From: Nitrosomonas sp. Is35
Lineage (GTDB): Bacteria; Pseudomonadota; Gammaproteobacteria; Burkholderiales; Nitrosomonadaceae
NCBI RefSeq assembly: GCF_033063295.1
Contig: NZ_JAWJZH010000001.1
Coordinates: 806,001 to 870,000, forward strand
DNA: 64,000 nt
Direction: 5' to 3'
Position 1 is the first letter of the stretch; every line of letters begins with the position of its first letter. The position numbers and the translations under genes were made by a program. The notes beneath the pieces were generated by a model, which worked only from the letters and a program-made list of their open reading frames with translations, had not been told where the DNA came from and made no database searches. Positions 44,904-54,303 of this stretch are shown one piece after another.

Positions 44904-46463
44904 TTATTTCTTTGCAGTTGTCCTAATGTGAGCAGCGCGGGTATTGAGCACATTTTGTTCTCCGTTATCGGGTACCATGTGCGCTCGCTCAAGCGGTAAA
45001 GTTTCTCCGCGAAAAAATCTGGGTTCTCGTAAATTCCACAATGCCATGAGCGGAACACCAAAAAGTAGCGCGACCACGCCAATCAAGAATACGGTACCAA
45101 CTCCCGCAATTGATCCACTCGACCCATAATTCGGATCCATCATGTTCCATGCCTGAATGATGCCCACTGCAATTAGAATGATGGCGGCAATCGAAGGGAG
45201 AATGACCTGAGAAATGGTGGTATGCCAATGGTTGAATGCGGTACGGTGAAAATACAGCACACAGGACAACGCAGCCACGGTGTAGTAAGTACATACCGCG
45301 ATACTGACACTATGGATCGAATCCTTGACGATTGATTCGCTAATGAGACTCAACGTGATATAGATAACCAGCGTCATCAAACCGATCGTCCAGGTGGCAA
45401 ATTTGGGTGTTTGCGTTGCCTCATTGATGGAAGAGAATTTGCGCGGAATGGCGCGATAGGTCGCCATGGCCAGCGCAGCACGTGCGGCTGGCATGATCGT
45501 CGACATGGTGGCTGAAAAAGCCGAGATTGCAATGATCAGCGCCGCAACAAATGCCCCTTTGGCTCCAATCATGCTGGTTGCCAGAACCGTAATGATCGAA
45601 TCGATATTATCCTTGAAAGTCAGACTCGAATTGTCATGCGCATCAATGCCCGCGTATGCCAGGGCCGCGGTAGCGAAAACGACATAGGTGACAACCGTGA
45701 TAATCATGGCAATGATACCGCTACGTCCCGCCTGCTCGGCGCTGCCGCTGGTTTCTTCAGACATGGCCAGCGATGCGTCAAATCCCCAAAAAATAAATAA
45801 TGCCACTAGGAATCCATTCAGGAATGCATGAAACGATGAAATGGCAAACGGATTAAACCATTCGAGTGACAGAGGCTCGGCCGTGTGCACGGCATTGCCT
45901 TGCAGAACTTGTATGTACAACACCGCGGCGAGAGCGATAAGTCCGCCGTATTGCGTCATCGTCAGGATCATGGTGGTGCGTGATGATTCCTCGGCGCCGA
46001 GTGCAGTCAGATAGGTCGTGCTCAAGATAAATAAGATCGCTACGCCAAAGTGAAACCATAACGGTGTTTCCGCCATATTCAGAATGATGGCCAGTGCATC
46101 GACGATGATCTGTGTCGCTGCAACGCCTGCCAGCACGCTTGCCAATAACAACGCCCAGCCGCCAAACCAGCCGAAACGCGGGCCGATCGCTTTGGTTCCC
46201 CAGGTAAATACGGTTCCGGAATCGGGCGCGGAAGTGGTCAGGTGCTTATAAGACAGTGCCACAAAGAACATGGGAATCACCGATAAAATAAATACGATCG
46301 GTAGCTGATAACCGCTCTGGGAAGCGCCATATCCCAACGCGCCGGTTAACGAGTAGGCCGGTGCGGTAGCGGCGAGCCCGATGGTAACGGCCGCCGATTT
46401 GGATACCGATCCTTTTTTTAATCCTTTGGCCTTCAGGCCGTGCATTACGGTTTCTTCGTGCAT
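44904..46463 (-). CDS. APC-family amino acid/polyamine permease
   Basis: A 519-residue transporter with about twelve membrane segments. The first helix has the APC pattern AAVTIGLAATAPAYSLTGALGYG, followed by SAPDSGTVFTWGTKAIGPRFGWFGGWALLLA, typical of amino acid/polyamine/organocation permeases. ATG 46463 is preferred over ATG 46475 because GAGGAA lies 6 nt before it. It is convergent to the rhodanese gene. The substrate is unknown; the window also has an Orn/Lys/Arg decarboxylase, but 13 kb away, so no link is claimed. Confidence 0.85.
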   Translation of the reverse strand: MHEETVMHGLKAKGLKKGSVSKSAAVTIGLAATAPAYSLTGALGYGASQSGYQLPIVFILSVIPMFFVALSYKHLTTSAPDSGTVFTWGTKAIGPRFGWFGGWALLLASVLAGVAATQIIVDALAIILNMAETPLWFHFGVAILFILSTTYLTALGAEESSRTTMILTMTQYGGLIALAAVLYIQVLQGNAVHTAEPLSLEWFNPFAISSFHAFLNGFLVALFIFWGFDASLAMSEETSGSAEQAGRSGIIAMIITVVTYVVFATAALAYAGIDAHDNSSLTFKDNIDSIITVLATSMIGAKGAFVAALIIAISAFSATMSTIMPAARAALAMATYRAIPRKFSSINEATQTPKFATWTIGLMTLVIYITLSLISESIVKDSIHSVSIAVCTYYTVAALSCVLYFHRTAFNHWHTTISQVILPSIAAIILIAVGIIQAWNMMDPNYGSSGSIAGVGTVFLIGVVALLFGVPLMALWNLREPRFFRGETLPLERAHMVPDNGEQNVLNTRAAHIRTTAKK

Positions 46464-46604
46464 GTCATTCCTCATGTTTTACCGGAGCGCTGAGAAAGCA
46501 AATCTCCCAGGTTCGCGCAGGAAAGTAACAAAGATTGGTAATGAAGTCAAAAGCCGCGTGCGAACACCAAAGCACCCGATTTAACTGGATTTTCGTGCGA
46601 TGCG

Positions 46605-46664
46605 CCAGAAAATAAAGCGTCCGAACCCGTAAAAGCGATAAATCACCAGCGCAGTATTTTCTGG
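46605..46664. repeat. 10-bp inverted repeat between permease and Ig-repeat gene
   Basis: Perfect arms CCAGAAAATA (46605-46614) and TATTTTCTGG (46655-46664) are separated by 40 nt. They lie 19 bp beyond the 3' end of the Ig-repeat gene. They could form a long hairpin at its mRNA end; no T-run is present, so a terminator role is only possible. Confidence 0.4.
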
Positions 46665-46682
46665 ACGGACGTTCTGTTTGAT

Positions 46683-47543
46683 CTAGGAGCCTATGATGCC
46701 CGATGAACCAACACCTGTCATGGTGATGAAATAAGCATCCGTTGTGGTGAATTCCAGGGCGGTTGTATCATGGATGCCCTCGTAAGGATTACCGGCGGTA
46801 TCCGTGATGACCCCACTTGCAATCTCGATGTGATAATGAGTATGCGGCAGCAAATTTTCTAACGGGCTGATGACCATATCGCCATACTCATGGAATTTCA
46901 CTTGATTGGTATCATGAATATCGATAATGCGGGTGTCCGTGTCACTGCTGATCGTAATCTTGCCGTTACCTGCCGTCACTGGTTCGTCAAACTGCAATTG
47001 AATACCACTATCGGTGCGAAGAAGCAGTTGTTCACTCCAGAGAAAACTGACGGGCACGAATGGCTCACCGTCGCTTGCCATAAAATTGGTCCCACTCAAT
47101 GTGGGATTGGATTCAACCGGCGTGAAACTGAGTCCGGATGGATCATCGGAACCTGCAAAAGCATTGCCGCTGCTATCCATAACGACACCAGCCGCTATCC
47201 GGATAGTGTAGTGAGTATCGAGAACCCAATTTTGTAATGGTTTGACGAATACCTGACCATAATCATCGAATGCTACTTGGCTGTTGTCGTGAATATCGAT
47301 TGCACGCGTATCGATGCCATTACTGATGACGATCTCGCCGTTACCGGGTAATACTTTTTCATCGAATTGCAGGACGATGCTGTCATCAACCTTGAGACTG
47401 ATTTCTTCCATCGGCGCATACAGATTAACCCAGTTAATACTGTTCAACCATGGATTGGATGCAATCGCCTTGAAATTCATGGTATTCGATTCAATCCCAT
47501 CAAATGCATGACCGGCGTCATCCGTCAGCACGCCCGCAGTCAT
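46683..47543 (-). pseudogene. Ig-like (SbsA/Big_5-type) repeat protein, 3' part of frameshifted gene
   Basis: This 286-residue frame is the downstream continuation of the gene read from 48538. It holds the end of repeat 3 and all of repeats 4 and 5 of an Ig-like domain of about 100 residues. Each repeat has the same landmarks: DxxxLQFDExV, GNGxIxIS, DTRxIDIHDxxQVxF, HYxIxIAxGV and a closing DxxGNxxxG. No separate ribosome site or signal is seen at its apparent start, and the correct repeat sequence continues upstream in the other frame, so it is not an independent gene. Such bacterial Ig repeats are found in large surface or secreted proteins. Confidence 0.72.
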
Positions 47544-48538
47544 TTGAACTGTGTATGAGGTGCCTGGAATAAGATCCGCGGATGGTTTAATGGTGATGTG
47601 GCGTTGGAAAAAGAATTGGTAAATTCCACTTGACTGGTATCGGTGATGTCAATCGCGCGGGTATCCGAGCCATTGCTGATTATGATGTAACCACTACCGG
47701 CTTTTATTGCTTCATTAAAATAAAAGGTAATGCCGCTATCCACTTTCAATGTTGAGTCGCTCGATAAATAGCTCCACCAGAGTGACGGGGCGGTAGAACT
47801 GACAGTAAAATCGAGCGCATTTGAATCAACATTGCCTGCATAGGCATTGCCTGACGTATCGGTAACAGTTCCAGCGGGGATTTGAATGTGATAGTGCGTG
47901 TTGGGAATCAAATCAGCTGCCGGGTTGATGGTAACAAAGCCGTCATAATCGCTAAATGTCACTTGGCTTGCATCGGTGATATCGATTGTGCGTGTATCCG
48001 AGCCATTGCTGAGAATGATATTGCCGCTGCCCGGGATCATACGCTCGTCAAAATCGAGCCATATATCTTCATCAGCAGTCAACTCAGCGGGTGCGGATAA
48101 GTCTGAGTCGAACGGGCTATAGCCGATATTACCGATATTGCTGTAGCGGAGTAATGGCGTGGAGTCCGTAGTATTAAAACTCAATGTGTCAGGATCATCG
48201 ATACTGTTATTCACATTCCCGGCCATATCCTGGATAACGCCGCTGTCCATCCGGATGCTGTAATGGGTATTCGGAATCAAGTCTTGTGCCGGGTTGATGA
48301 TGACGGAATTACCGAATAATTTGCTGCTGCTGAAAGTAATCTGGTTGGTGTCATTGACCGCTATTCTGCGGGTATCCGAACCGTTGCTGAGGATAATATC
48401 GCCGGTTCCGGCCATCACTTCGTTTTTAAAGTGCAATTCGATACTGTCATCGGCTTTTATCGCCGGTGCATGCATTGGATCGCTGTACGTTACGGATTTT
48501 TTTGCTGGAATTGGCGGCATTGGCTGTCCTTTTTGCAA
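47540..48538 (-). pseudogene. Ig-like (SbsA/Big_5-type) repeat protein, 5' part of frameshifted gene
   Basis: A 332-residue frame starting MQKGQPMPPIPAKKSV, with no signal peptide, holding repeats 1, 2 and most of 3 (ILSNGSDTRRIAVND, ILSNGSDTRTIDITD and IISNGSDTRAIDITD). In the third repeat the frame goes wrong: the expected H-I-T-I-K-P-S-A-D-L-I-P-G-T-S-Y continues in the next frame. Adding one A to the A5 run at 47608-47612 (plus strand) restores one protein of about 620 residues with five repeats. Either the gene is truly broken, slippage restores some product, or the base is a sequencing error. The absence of a signal peptide and the neighbouring serralysin suggest type I secretion. Confidence 0.72.
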
Positions 48539-48755
48539 GAGAAATTTGAACGGTGTTCACGGCATAAATGATGGCGCATAGCCAATCATCGCTGCCGGTC
48601 ATTATCATGGAACATCAGTGCGGACAAATTGCCGATTAACCGTAGAAAAAGCTGGGTTATTGGAAGAAGCTGTTTGGATGTGCGAATGGTTAATGCAAAT
48701 GGATTCGACGGCAATCCTTTGAGGGTGGGGCCAAGCGGATTGAACTAATTAGCCA

Positions 48756-50297
48756 TCAACCGGTGTACGCCAGTCCGGTTTGCGCGAGTCCTGTCAGATG
48801 AATATTTTCCGCATTGATGCCGGTGTCCGCAGCCAGTACCGCGAGTGCGCCGATTGATATTTCGCCTGTGTCGAGCATGTTGATGTAAGGAGATTTTTCG
48901 CTGAACGTGGGTGCGGAGCCGAACAAGTTTTGCCACAGCAACGTGACGATGTCATCGTGACTGGTGAGTTTAGTTGCATCGATGGCAAAAGTTGCCAGTT
49001 GTTCGTAACTCAATCCTTCGTCGGCTTTAGTCAGACCGATACCGGCGTAATCCTGATTGGCGATGGTGGCAGCGCCGAACACCGCGCCGAGCAGCTTGGC
49101 GACTTCTCCGGCGTGGCCGTCCAGATCGAGCGCCACATGCGCGTCGGCAAATTTCATCCGCTCGATGTTTGTCAATGTATCCTGATTGCCGGGATTGGCG
49201 TTGTCAGTGAGGGTGTAGCCGCCGGAAGTCTTGTTCAGCGTGAATTGACTGCGCGCTGAGCCGGTTTGCACCGTATCGATTCCGGCGCCGCCATCCAAGG
49301 TGTTGCGGCTGCTGTTGCCGATCAGGATATCGTTCCCTTGTCCGGCGATGGCGTTTTCAATCGTGACGTTATTGGCGATCCAGACATTCGGAACCGGTTG
49401 GCCGATATTGACACCGTTGAGTTGAACGTAGACCGGCTGACCAATGAACGATCCATCACCCGGATTCAAATCAATCACACTGGAAATTGCACCTTCGTAG
49501 TGCATGGTATCGGAAGCGCCGCCTGCATCCCAAAGGGTCTCGTGATAGATATTGGCGTCGTTGTAGGTATAGGTATCGTTACCGGCATGGTAACGGGTGT
49601 TGGCGCCATATAAATATTGTATCGCCGCGATATCAAGCACCATCGGCGTGGTGGGATGAAAGGAAAATTCGTTACCTTCCACACCTTGCAGATCCGCGTA
49701 GGTATAACTCATGATGGTGTGGATAACGCTGTCCTGATTCTTTGGCAGCACCGGTTTGGATGGATCGTCAGGGTCAGTGAAAGGATGCGTGAGACCCAAG
49801 GCATGGCCGAGTTCATGTAAAACAGATTCATAGGAGATATTGCCAGGATTCCATTCCTGAAAATTGAGCAAGCCATTGGTATTCATCCAGATATCACCTG
49901 CATAGGGACCGGTGCTGGGCAGATAGGCCCAAGCCAGGATCAACTCATCGGGGTCCGAGGTATAGGCCGCGCGGATGTCGCCCACATTGCTGGGAGTTTC
50001 CGCGACTTGAACAAAGTTGAGGTTAGCAACGTTAGCCCATTGTTGCAGCGCGTTGACAAAAGCAGCTTGATCCAACGTGGTTAACGTTGTGAAGTCGCTT
50101 CTCCACGGTTCGCCATCACCAAACCGGGAACCGTATCCGCTCGCAAGAGAAGACCAATACAGTGAGCTGTTACTGGCAGGAAAGCTGTATGAGATGGTTG
50201 AGCTCAGCCAGCGTGTGCCGCCCGCCAGAGAATCAATCGAATTGTCATGGGTGAGCTTGGTATTAGTGATGCTGCTTGAGAAAAAGGGCGACGGCAT
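48756..50297 (-). CDS. Serralysin-type (M10) metalloprotease with RTX and DUF4214-like C-terminus
   Basis: A 513-residue secreted zinc protease. The catalytic domain (about residues 25-240) has the metzincin motif HELGHALGLTH (about 157-167) and a downstream Met-turn in IMSYTY. A calcium-binding RTX-like segment follows (GQGNDILIGNSSRNTLDGGAGID, about 318-340), then NIERMKFADAHVALDLDG and a C-terminal DUF4214-like part (LLWQNLFGSAPTFSEKSPYI). There is no N-terminal signal peptide, as expected for export by a type I system, which is not in the window. It lies 217 bp upstream of the Ig-repeat gene on the same strand. It probably degrades proteins outside the cell or processes surface proteins. 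Confidence 0.85.
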   Translation of the reverse strand: MPSPFFSSSITNTKLTHDNSIDSLAGGTRWLSSTISYSFPASNSSLYWSSLASGYGSRFGDGEPWRSDFTTLTTLDQAAFVNALQQWANVANLNFVQVAETPSNVGDIRAAYTSDPDELILAWAYLPSTGPYAGDIWMNTNGLLNFQEWNPGNISYESVLHELGHALGLTHPFTDPDDPSKPVLPKNQDSVIHTIMSYTYADLQGVEGNEFSFHPTTPMVLDIAAIQYLYGANTRYHAGNDTYTYNDANIYHETLWDAGGASDTMHYEGAISSVIDLNPGDGSFIGQPVYVQLNGVNIGQPVPNVWIANNVTIENAIAGQGNDILIGNSSRNTLDGGAGIDTVQTGSARSQFTLNKTSGGYTLTDNANPGNQDTLTNIERMKFADAHVALDLDGHAGEVAKLLGAVFGAATIANQDYAGIGLTKADEGLSYEQLATFAIDATKLTSHDDIVTLLWQNLFGSAPTFSEKSPYINMLDTGEISIGALAVLAADTGINAENIHLTGLAQTGLAYTG

Positions 50298-50565
50298 AGT
50301 GAGTCCTTGCTAATCGGTAAATTGAGGAATCGGCCTCGGTGGTGGTTGCTAATCTAAATTGTTGTTGCTCGCCTGTCTATCTTTAAATACTTCACAATTT
50401 TTTTCATGAAACTTCACAAAAAGTTAATATACCTGGGAATAATATGTTATAGAAAATAACAGGATCAAATGGGATAGTGTGAATTGAGTAGTTGATATTT
50501 TAGTTTAAGTAAGGGATTCTTTTAAATAATTTTTAATTTTATTTTTCATATATAAATAGGGCTGA

Positions 50566-51927
50566 ATGATGACCGTAACTAAGAGCGCAGTATCGCTGTT
50601 TGTTTTCTTTTTGTTATTTTTCCTAGTGAGTTCCAGCGCCAATGCGCTACCCAGCTTCGCGCGGCAAACCGGTTTTGCGTGCAGCGCTTGCCACGTGCAA
50701 TCATTCGGTCCCAACCTGACTTCCGTCGGCAGGAATTTCAAGCTCAACGGTTATACGCAAACCGATGGTAAAAATAACAATATCATTCCACTGAGCGGCA
50801 TGATCCGCGGTTCCTATACACATACGCAGGAAGCACAAGCCGGTGGCGCCGCGCCGCGTTTCAGCAAGAATGATAATGGCACGATCGATGAAGCGGCTAT
50901 TTTCCTGGCAGGCCGGTTGACGTCCAAGGTCGGCGCGTTTATCGAGGGAACTTATGATGGTGTGGAAAACATCGGCGTATTGGATAACACCGATATCCGC
51001 TTTGCCGATCACGCCGATGTCGCCGGTCAGAAACTGGTATTCGGTTTGACGGCCAATAACAACCCGACCGTGACCGATCTGTGGAATACCACGCCGACCT
51101 GGGGATTTCCGTGGAGTTCGTCGCCATTGGCGCCAACGCAATCCGCCGCCAATTTAATTGAATCGCTTGGGTCGCAAGTGATCGGCGCGACGGCGTATAT
51201 GATGCTGAACGATATGCTGTACGTCGAAGCGGGCGGTTATACCAGTTTGCCGAAAAATGCCCAGAAAGGAATCAGCGTGTTCGATGCGGAACAGGCTAGA
51301 TTAAACGGCGGCGCGCCTTATTGGCGGATAGCGTTGCAAAAGGACTGGAGCGGTCATTACGGCGCGGTGGGTGCTTATGGGTTGCACGGTGATGTGAACC
51401 CGCAACGCATCACGGGCGCGGGCACCGACCGGTACGATGACTTCGGCTTTGATCTGACGTACCAGTATCTCGCCAACCCCGTGCACATTTATGAATTCAC
51501 CGCGACCTATTTGCGTGAAAACCGCAATATGAACGCCAGTTCCGCACTGGGATTCGCGGATAAACTCAAAAGCAATCTCGACACTGTGCGGATAAGAACC
51601 GGATATACGTTCCAGCAAACATACGGCTTGAATCTGTTTTACAACCAAACCACCGGAACGGCCGATACGGTTATCTATAGTTTTGGCGATCCCATCAGCG
51701 GCAGCCGCACGGGTAATCCGCTGAGCCAAGCGTTTATCGCCGAAATCAGCTATACCCCGTTCGGTAAAACGAATACTTCTGTGATGAGCACGTTCGTTAA
51801 CCTGCGCTTAGCAGCGCAATACGTCCACAATTTCAAGTTTAACGGCAGCGTGCACAATTACGACGGCTTGGGCCGCAATGCGGTGAACAACGACGCGTTT
51901 TACTTGAATGGCTGGCTGGCTTTCTAA
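50566..51927 (+). CDS. Cyc2-like fused monohaem cytochrome c-porin
   Basis: A 453-residue exported protein. A signal peptide (hydrophobic core about residues 10-25, cleavage at ANA near 28) is followed by LPSFARQTGFACSACH with one haem-binding CxxCH at Cys39, Cys42 and His43. The motif PxFARQTGxxCxxCH is the hallmark of Cyc2 proteins. The remaining about 390 residues are alternating amphipathic strands ending in aromatic LNGWLAF, the signature of an outer-membrane beta-barrel. Cyc2 of iron oxidisers carries electrons across the outer membrane. Here the role may be iron oxidation, electron uptake or something else; the substrate is not shown by sequence. It is monocistronic with its own terminator. 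Confidence 0.78.
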   Translation: MMTVTKSAVSLFVFFLLFFLVSSSANALPSFARQTGFACSACHVQSFGPNLTSVGRNFKLNGYTQTDGKNNNIIPLSGMIRGSYTHTQEAQAGGAAPRFSKNDNGTIDEAAIFLAGRLTSKVGAFIEGTYDGVENIGVLDNTDIRFADHADVAGQKLVFGLTANNNPTVTDLWNTTPTWGFPWSSSPLAPTQSAANLIESLGSQVIGATAYMMLNDMLYVEAGGYTSLPKNAQKGISVFDAEQARLNGGAPYWRIALQKDWSGHYGAVGAYGLHGDVNPQRITGAGTDRYDDFGFDLTYQYLANPVHIYEFTATYLRENRNMNASSALGFADKLKSNLDTVRIRTGYTFQQTYGLNLFYNQTTGTADTVIYSFGDPISGSRTGNPLSQAFIAEISYTPFGKTNTSVMSTFVNLRLAAQYVHNFKFNGSVHNYDGLGRNAVNNDAFYLNGWLAF

Positions 51928-51949
51928 AGCTGAGCTCTGATCGGCCGGC

Positions 51950-51981
51950 AAGAAACCCGCTTCTGCGGGTTTCTTTTTTTT
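51950..51981 (+). terminator. Rho-independent terminator after the Cyc2-like gene
   Basis: An 11-bp stem AAGAAACCCGC/GCGGGTTTCTT (51950-51975) with a TTCT loop, running into a T-run (51974-51981). It starts 22 bp after the stop codon and separates this gene from the convergent phoB. Confidence 0.95.
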
Positions 51982-52034
51982 GGAGATCTTAAGTTGTACG
52001 GTGCTGAGAAAAAAGGGTAAATGTGCGATTCGAT

Positions 52035-52763
52035 TTATTCGGCATGCTCTTCTTGATGTTCGACAGAAAACCGGTAGCCGGTGCCGCGCACGGTTTGCAC
52101 CAGATTTTCTTTTCCCACCGCTTCCAGAATCTTGCGCAGTCTGCGGATATGCACATCGACGGTGCGATCCTCGATAAACACATGATCGCCCCAGACTCGG
52201 TCGAGCAATTGCGCGCGGGTGTGCACACGCTCCTTGTACGCCATCAGGAAATGCAACAGGCGGAATTCGGTCGGACCGAGCGCAATTTCCACCGGTTTTG
52301 ATGGTTCATCACCGGTCTGCACATGAACCCGGTGCGTCGAAGGATCCAGTTTCAATCCGCCGGACTCGATGATGTCGTCGGACATCTCGGGCAAACGGCG
52401 GCGCAGCACGGCTTTGATGCGAGCGAGCAATTCCCGGGGTGAGAACGGCTTGGTGACGTAATCATCCGCACCGGCTTCCAGTCCGGCAATTTTGTCGCTT
52501 TCCTGCACGCGCGCGGTGAGCATGATGATTGGAATCGCCTTGGTGCGTTCTTCCCGTCTCAATTTACGCGCAAATTCTACCCCGCTCGTATCCGGCAGCA
52601 TCCAGTCGAGCAAAATCAAATCCGGCAAAACGTTATTGACCATTTTCCTCGCTTGCTCGGCATCGTCCGCGCACAAAACGATATGTCCCGCTTTCTTCAA
52701 GTTCAGCGCGATCAGCTCCTGAATTGCATGTTCGTCTTCGACAACGAGTATGGTGACAGCCAT
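52035..52763 (-). CDS. phoB: Phosphate regulon response regulator PhoB
   Basis: A 242-residue OmpR-type response regulator. The receiver domain has TILVVEDEHAIQELI (acidic pocket), the phospho-accepting Asp in LILLDWMLPDTSG and Lys in DYVTKPFSPRELL. The C-terminal winged helix has PTEFRLLHFLM, RAQLLDRVWGDHVFIEDRTV, DVHIRRLRKIL and VRGTGYRFS. The LDWMLPDTSG...FARKLRR pattern is PhoB-like. The ATG at 52763 is chosen because GGAG lies 7 nt before it; ATG 52775 would remove that site. A Pho-box-like promoter upstream indicates that it regulates itself. The usual sensor PhoR is not adjacent. Confidence 0.92.
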   Translation of the reverse strand: MAVTILVVEDEHAIQELIALNLKKAGHIVLCADDAEQARKMVNNVLPDLILLDWMLPDTSGVEFARKLRREERTKAIPIIMLTARVQESDKIAGLEAGADDYVTKPFSPRELLARIKAVLRRRLPEMSDDIIESGGLKLDPSTHRVHVQTGDEPSKPVEIALGPTEFRLLHFLMAYKERVHTRAQLLDRVWGDHVFIEDRTVDVHIRRLRKILEAVGKENLVQTVRGTGYRFSVEHQEEHAE

Positions 52764-52795
52764 CAACCACTCCATCTACAGTTAAGAATGCTGCA

Positions 52796-52829
52796 ATCAT
52801 ATAAAGAAAGCGTTACATTTTTATGACAG
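52796..52829 (-). promoter_or_regulatory. Pho box and -10 element of phoB
   Basis: Read on the minus strand, CTGTCATAAAAATGTAAC (52829 down to 52812) matches the Pho-box direct repeat (CTGTCAT, 4 nt, CTGTMAY) at all but one of the 14 repeat positions. Exactly 10 nt later is TATGAT (52801-52796), a good -10. This spacing is that of classical PhoB-activated promoters. The phoB start codon follows 32 bp after the -10. Confidence 0.85.
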
Positions 52830-53016
52830 GAAGATGAAGGTAATATTATTCAGTGTCTGACTAACCCGCTGTGCGGCCATCGGATTGCGTTGTGCAATTA
52901 CTGGATGCTCGCCTATCTTGTGATGAAGATGCTGATAAAATAGGATCTTATTATGTGGCAATGATAAAAACAGTCGCCATAGAGATATCGAAAGTGCCAA
53001 GAAATACTGGAAAATA

Positions 53017-53367
53017 ATGACTGATAAGCGTACTTACAAAACATTGGATGAAAGCGAAGAAATCTACTACCGCAGTCATCCAGACGAGATTGACGGATAT
53101 CTCACCACGGCTTTCGAGGAATACGCGAAGGATGGATACGCTGCCGCTTTGCTCGCTCAATTACGCATGATTGCTCGTGCCAAAGGTGTTTCAGCATTAG
53201 CGTAGGAAATGGGAATTACGCGAAACGGTATACAAAAAGCGTTATCGGAAAATGGTAATCCTAATTTTGAAGGCATTAATACAATGATGAATGCGACGGG
53301 GTATTGTCTTTTCCTCCGCTGCTGTGCAGCTTTTGCTACCAATTACTTTCAACGTCATACATTGTGA
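53017..53367 (+). pseudogene. Addiction-module antidote protein gene with premature stop
   Basis: The 5' 62 codons encode the start of a HigA/antidote-type DNA-binding protein (DESEEIYYRSHPDEIDGYLTTAFEE, AALLAQLRMIARAKGVSALA). A TAG stop at 53203-53205 interrupts it. The same frame goes on with the second half of the helix-turn-helix (EMGITRNGIQKALSENGNPN, then FEGINTMMNATGY), as expected in intact family members. No cognate RelE/HigB-type toxin frame is seen next to it. It is therefore a decayed antitoxin, possibly with a still-translated 62-residue fragment. Confidence 0.7.
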
Positions 53368-53369
53368 TC

Positions 53370-54275
53370 ATGCCACCTTTGCGCTTCGCATTTAAGTACA
53401 GAAGTGGTGACTCTAGTACGCTAGAGCGAGATCTCGAATCGTTGCGTAACGCCACGTTTTTTGCGGCCCCAAGAGAGACTCTGAATGATCCTTTCGAAGG
53501 TCGTTTTGATCGTGGTGCATTAGACGGTCAGCTATCAGCGTTCAAACAGCTGATATCGAGTCATGAATTGGCGAATTCTGCTGCGCTAGATGCTTTTTCT
53601 AAAGCGGTGAACGAAGTACTTAGTTTCGTCGACAAGAGTGGCGTTTTTTCTCTCAGCTACAACCCGTTGAATGAGCTGATTTGGGCACACTATGGCGGTT
53701 CACACCGAGGCTTTTGCGTAGGCTACGACCTGCAAAAGTTGGCTGAATTTGAACCAAACTTACACTACTGTATTGATGTTCAGTACAACGATGCTGCACC
53801 AGTTCTACGATCTGAGCAGCTCATTGGTGCTGTCACGCCAGTAGTTATCCTTCAACAGATCCTTGGTGTGAAGTCCACTCCTTGGCATTACGAGGAAGAA
53901 GTACGACTCGTCACATCACCTCCTGGCTTGCATGAGCATGATTTTCGTGCTGTAAAAATAGTGTACTTTGGTCTGCGCTGTCCTGAGTCAACCCGATTGG
54001 CTGTTATGGAGACGCTTGCTGGACGGAGTGTTCTCTATGAACAGATTGAAAGCCCTGTTGACTCCTATGCTCTTAGATCGAATCCCATTCCAGATGTATG
54101 TGCTTCGGAGTTCAAATACAAGCAGAATCTTGCGCCGATTAGTGAGAGTGCAATTAATCCGGATTTTTTGAGACCAGAACTGAAGCAATATCAGGATTAT
54201 CTCTACAAAGCGGCGGAGATCCGCTATTATGTAGCAACAGCACACAGCTCTTCTTCGCGCGAGTCATTAATATAG
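53370..54275 (+). CDS. DUF2971 domain protein
   Basis: A 301-residue soluble protein matching the DUF2971 pattern: LRFAFKYRSGDSSTLERDLESL, LNDPFEGRFDRG, FSLSYNPLNELIWAHYGGSHRGFCVGYDL and a later PWHYEEEVRLVTSPPG. The function of DUF2971 is unknown; members are common in accessory and defence-rich regions. ATG 53370 is chosen because the conserved domain starts there; an upstream in-frame start would add 22 residues overlapping the broken antitoxin. No clear ribosome site is visible, so the start is uncertain. Confidence 0.7.
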   Translation: MPPLRFAFKYRSGDSSTLERDLESLRNATFFAAPRETLNDPFEGRFDRGALDGQLSAFKQLISSHELANSAALDAFSKAVNEVLSFVDKSGVFSLSYNPLNELIWAHYGGSHRGFCVGYDLQKLAEFEPNLHYCIDVQYNDAAPVLRSEQLIGAVTPVVILQQILGVKSTPWHYEEEVRLVTSPPGLHEHDFRAVKIVYFGLRCPESTRLAVMETLAGRSVLYEQIESPVDSYALRSNPIPDVCASEFKYKQNLAPISESAINPDFLRPELKQYQDYLYKAAEIRYYVATAHSSSSRESLI

Positions 54276-54303
54276 CACCTGTATTTTTACCTTCAGGTGC
54301 AGA

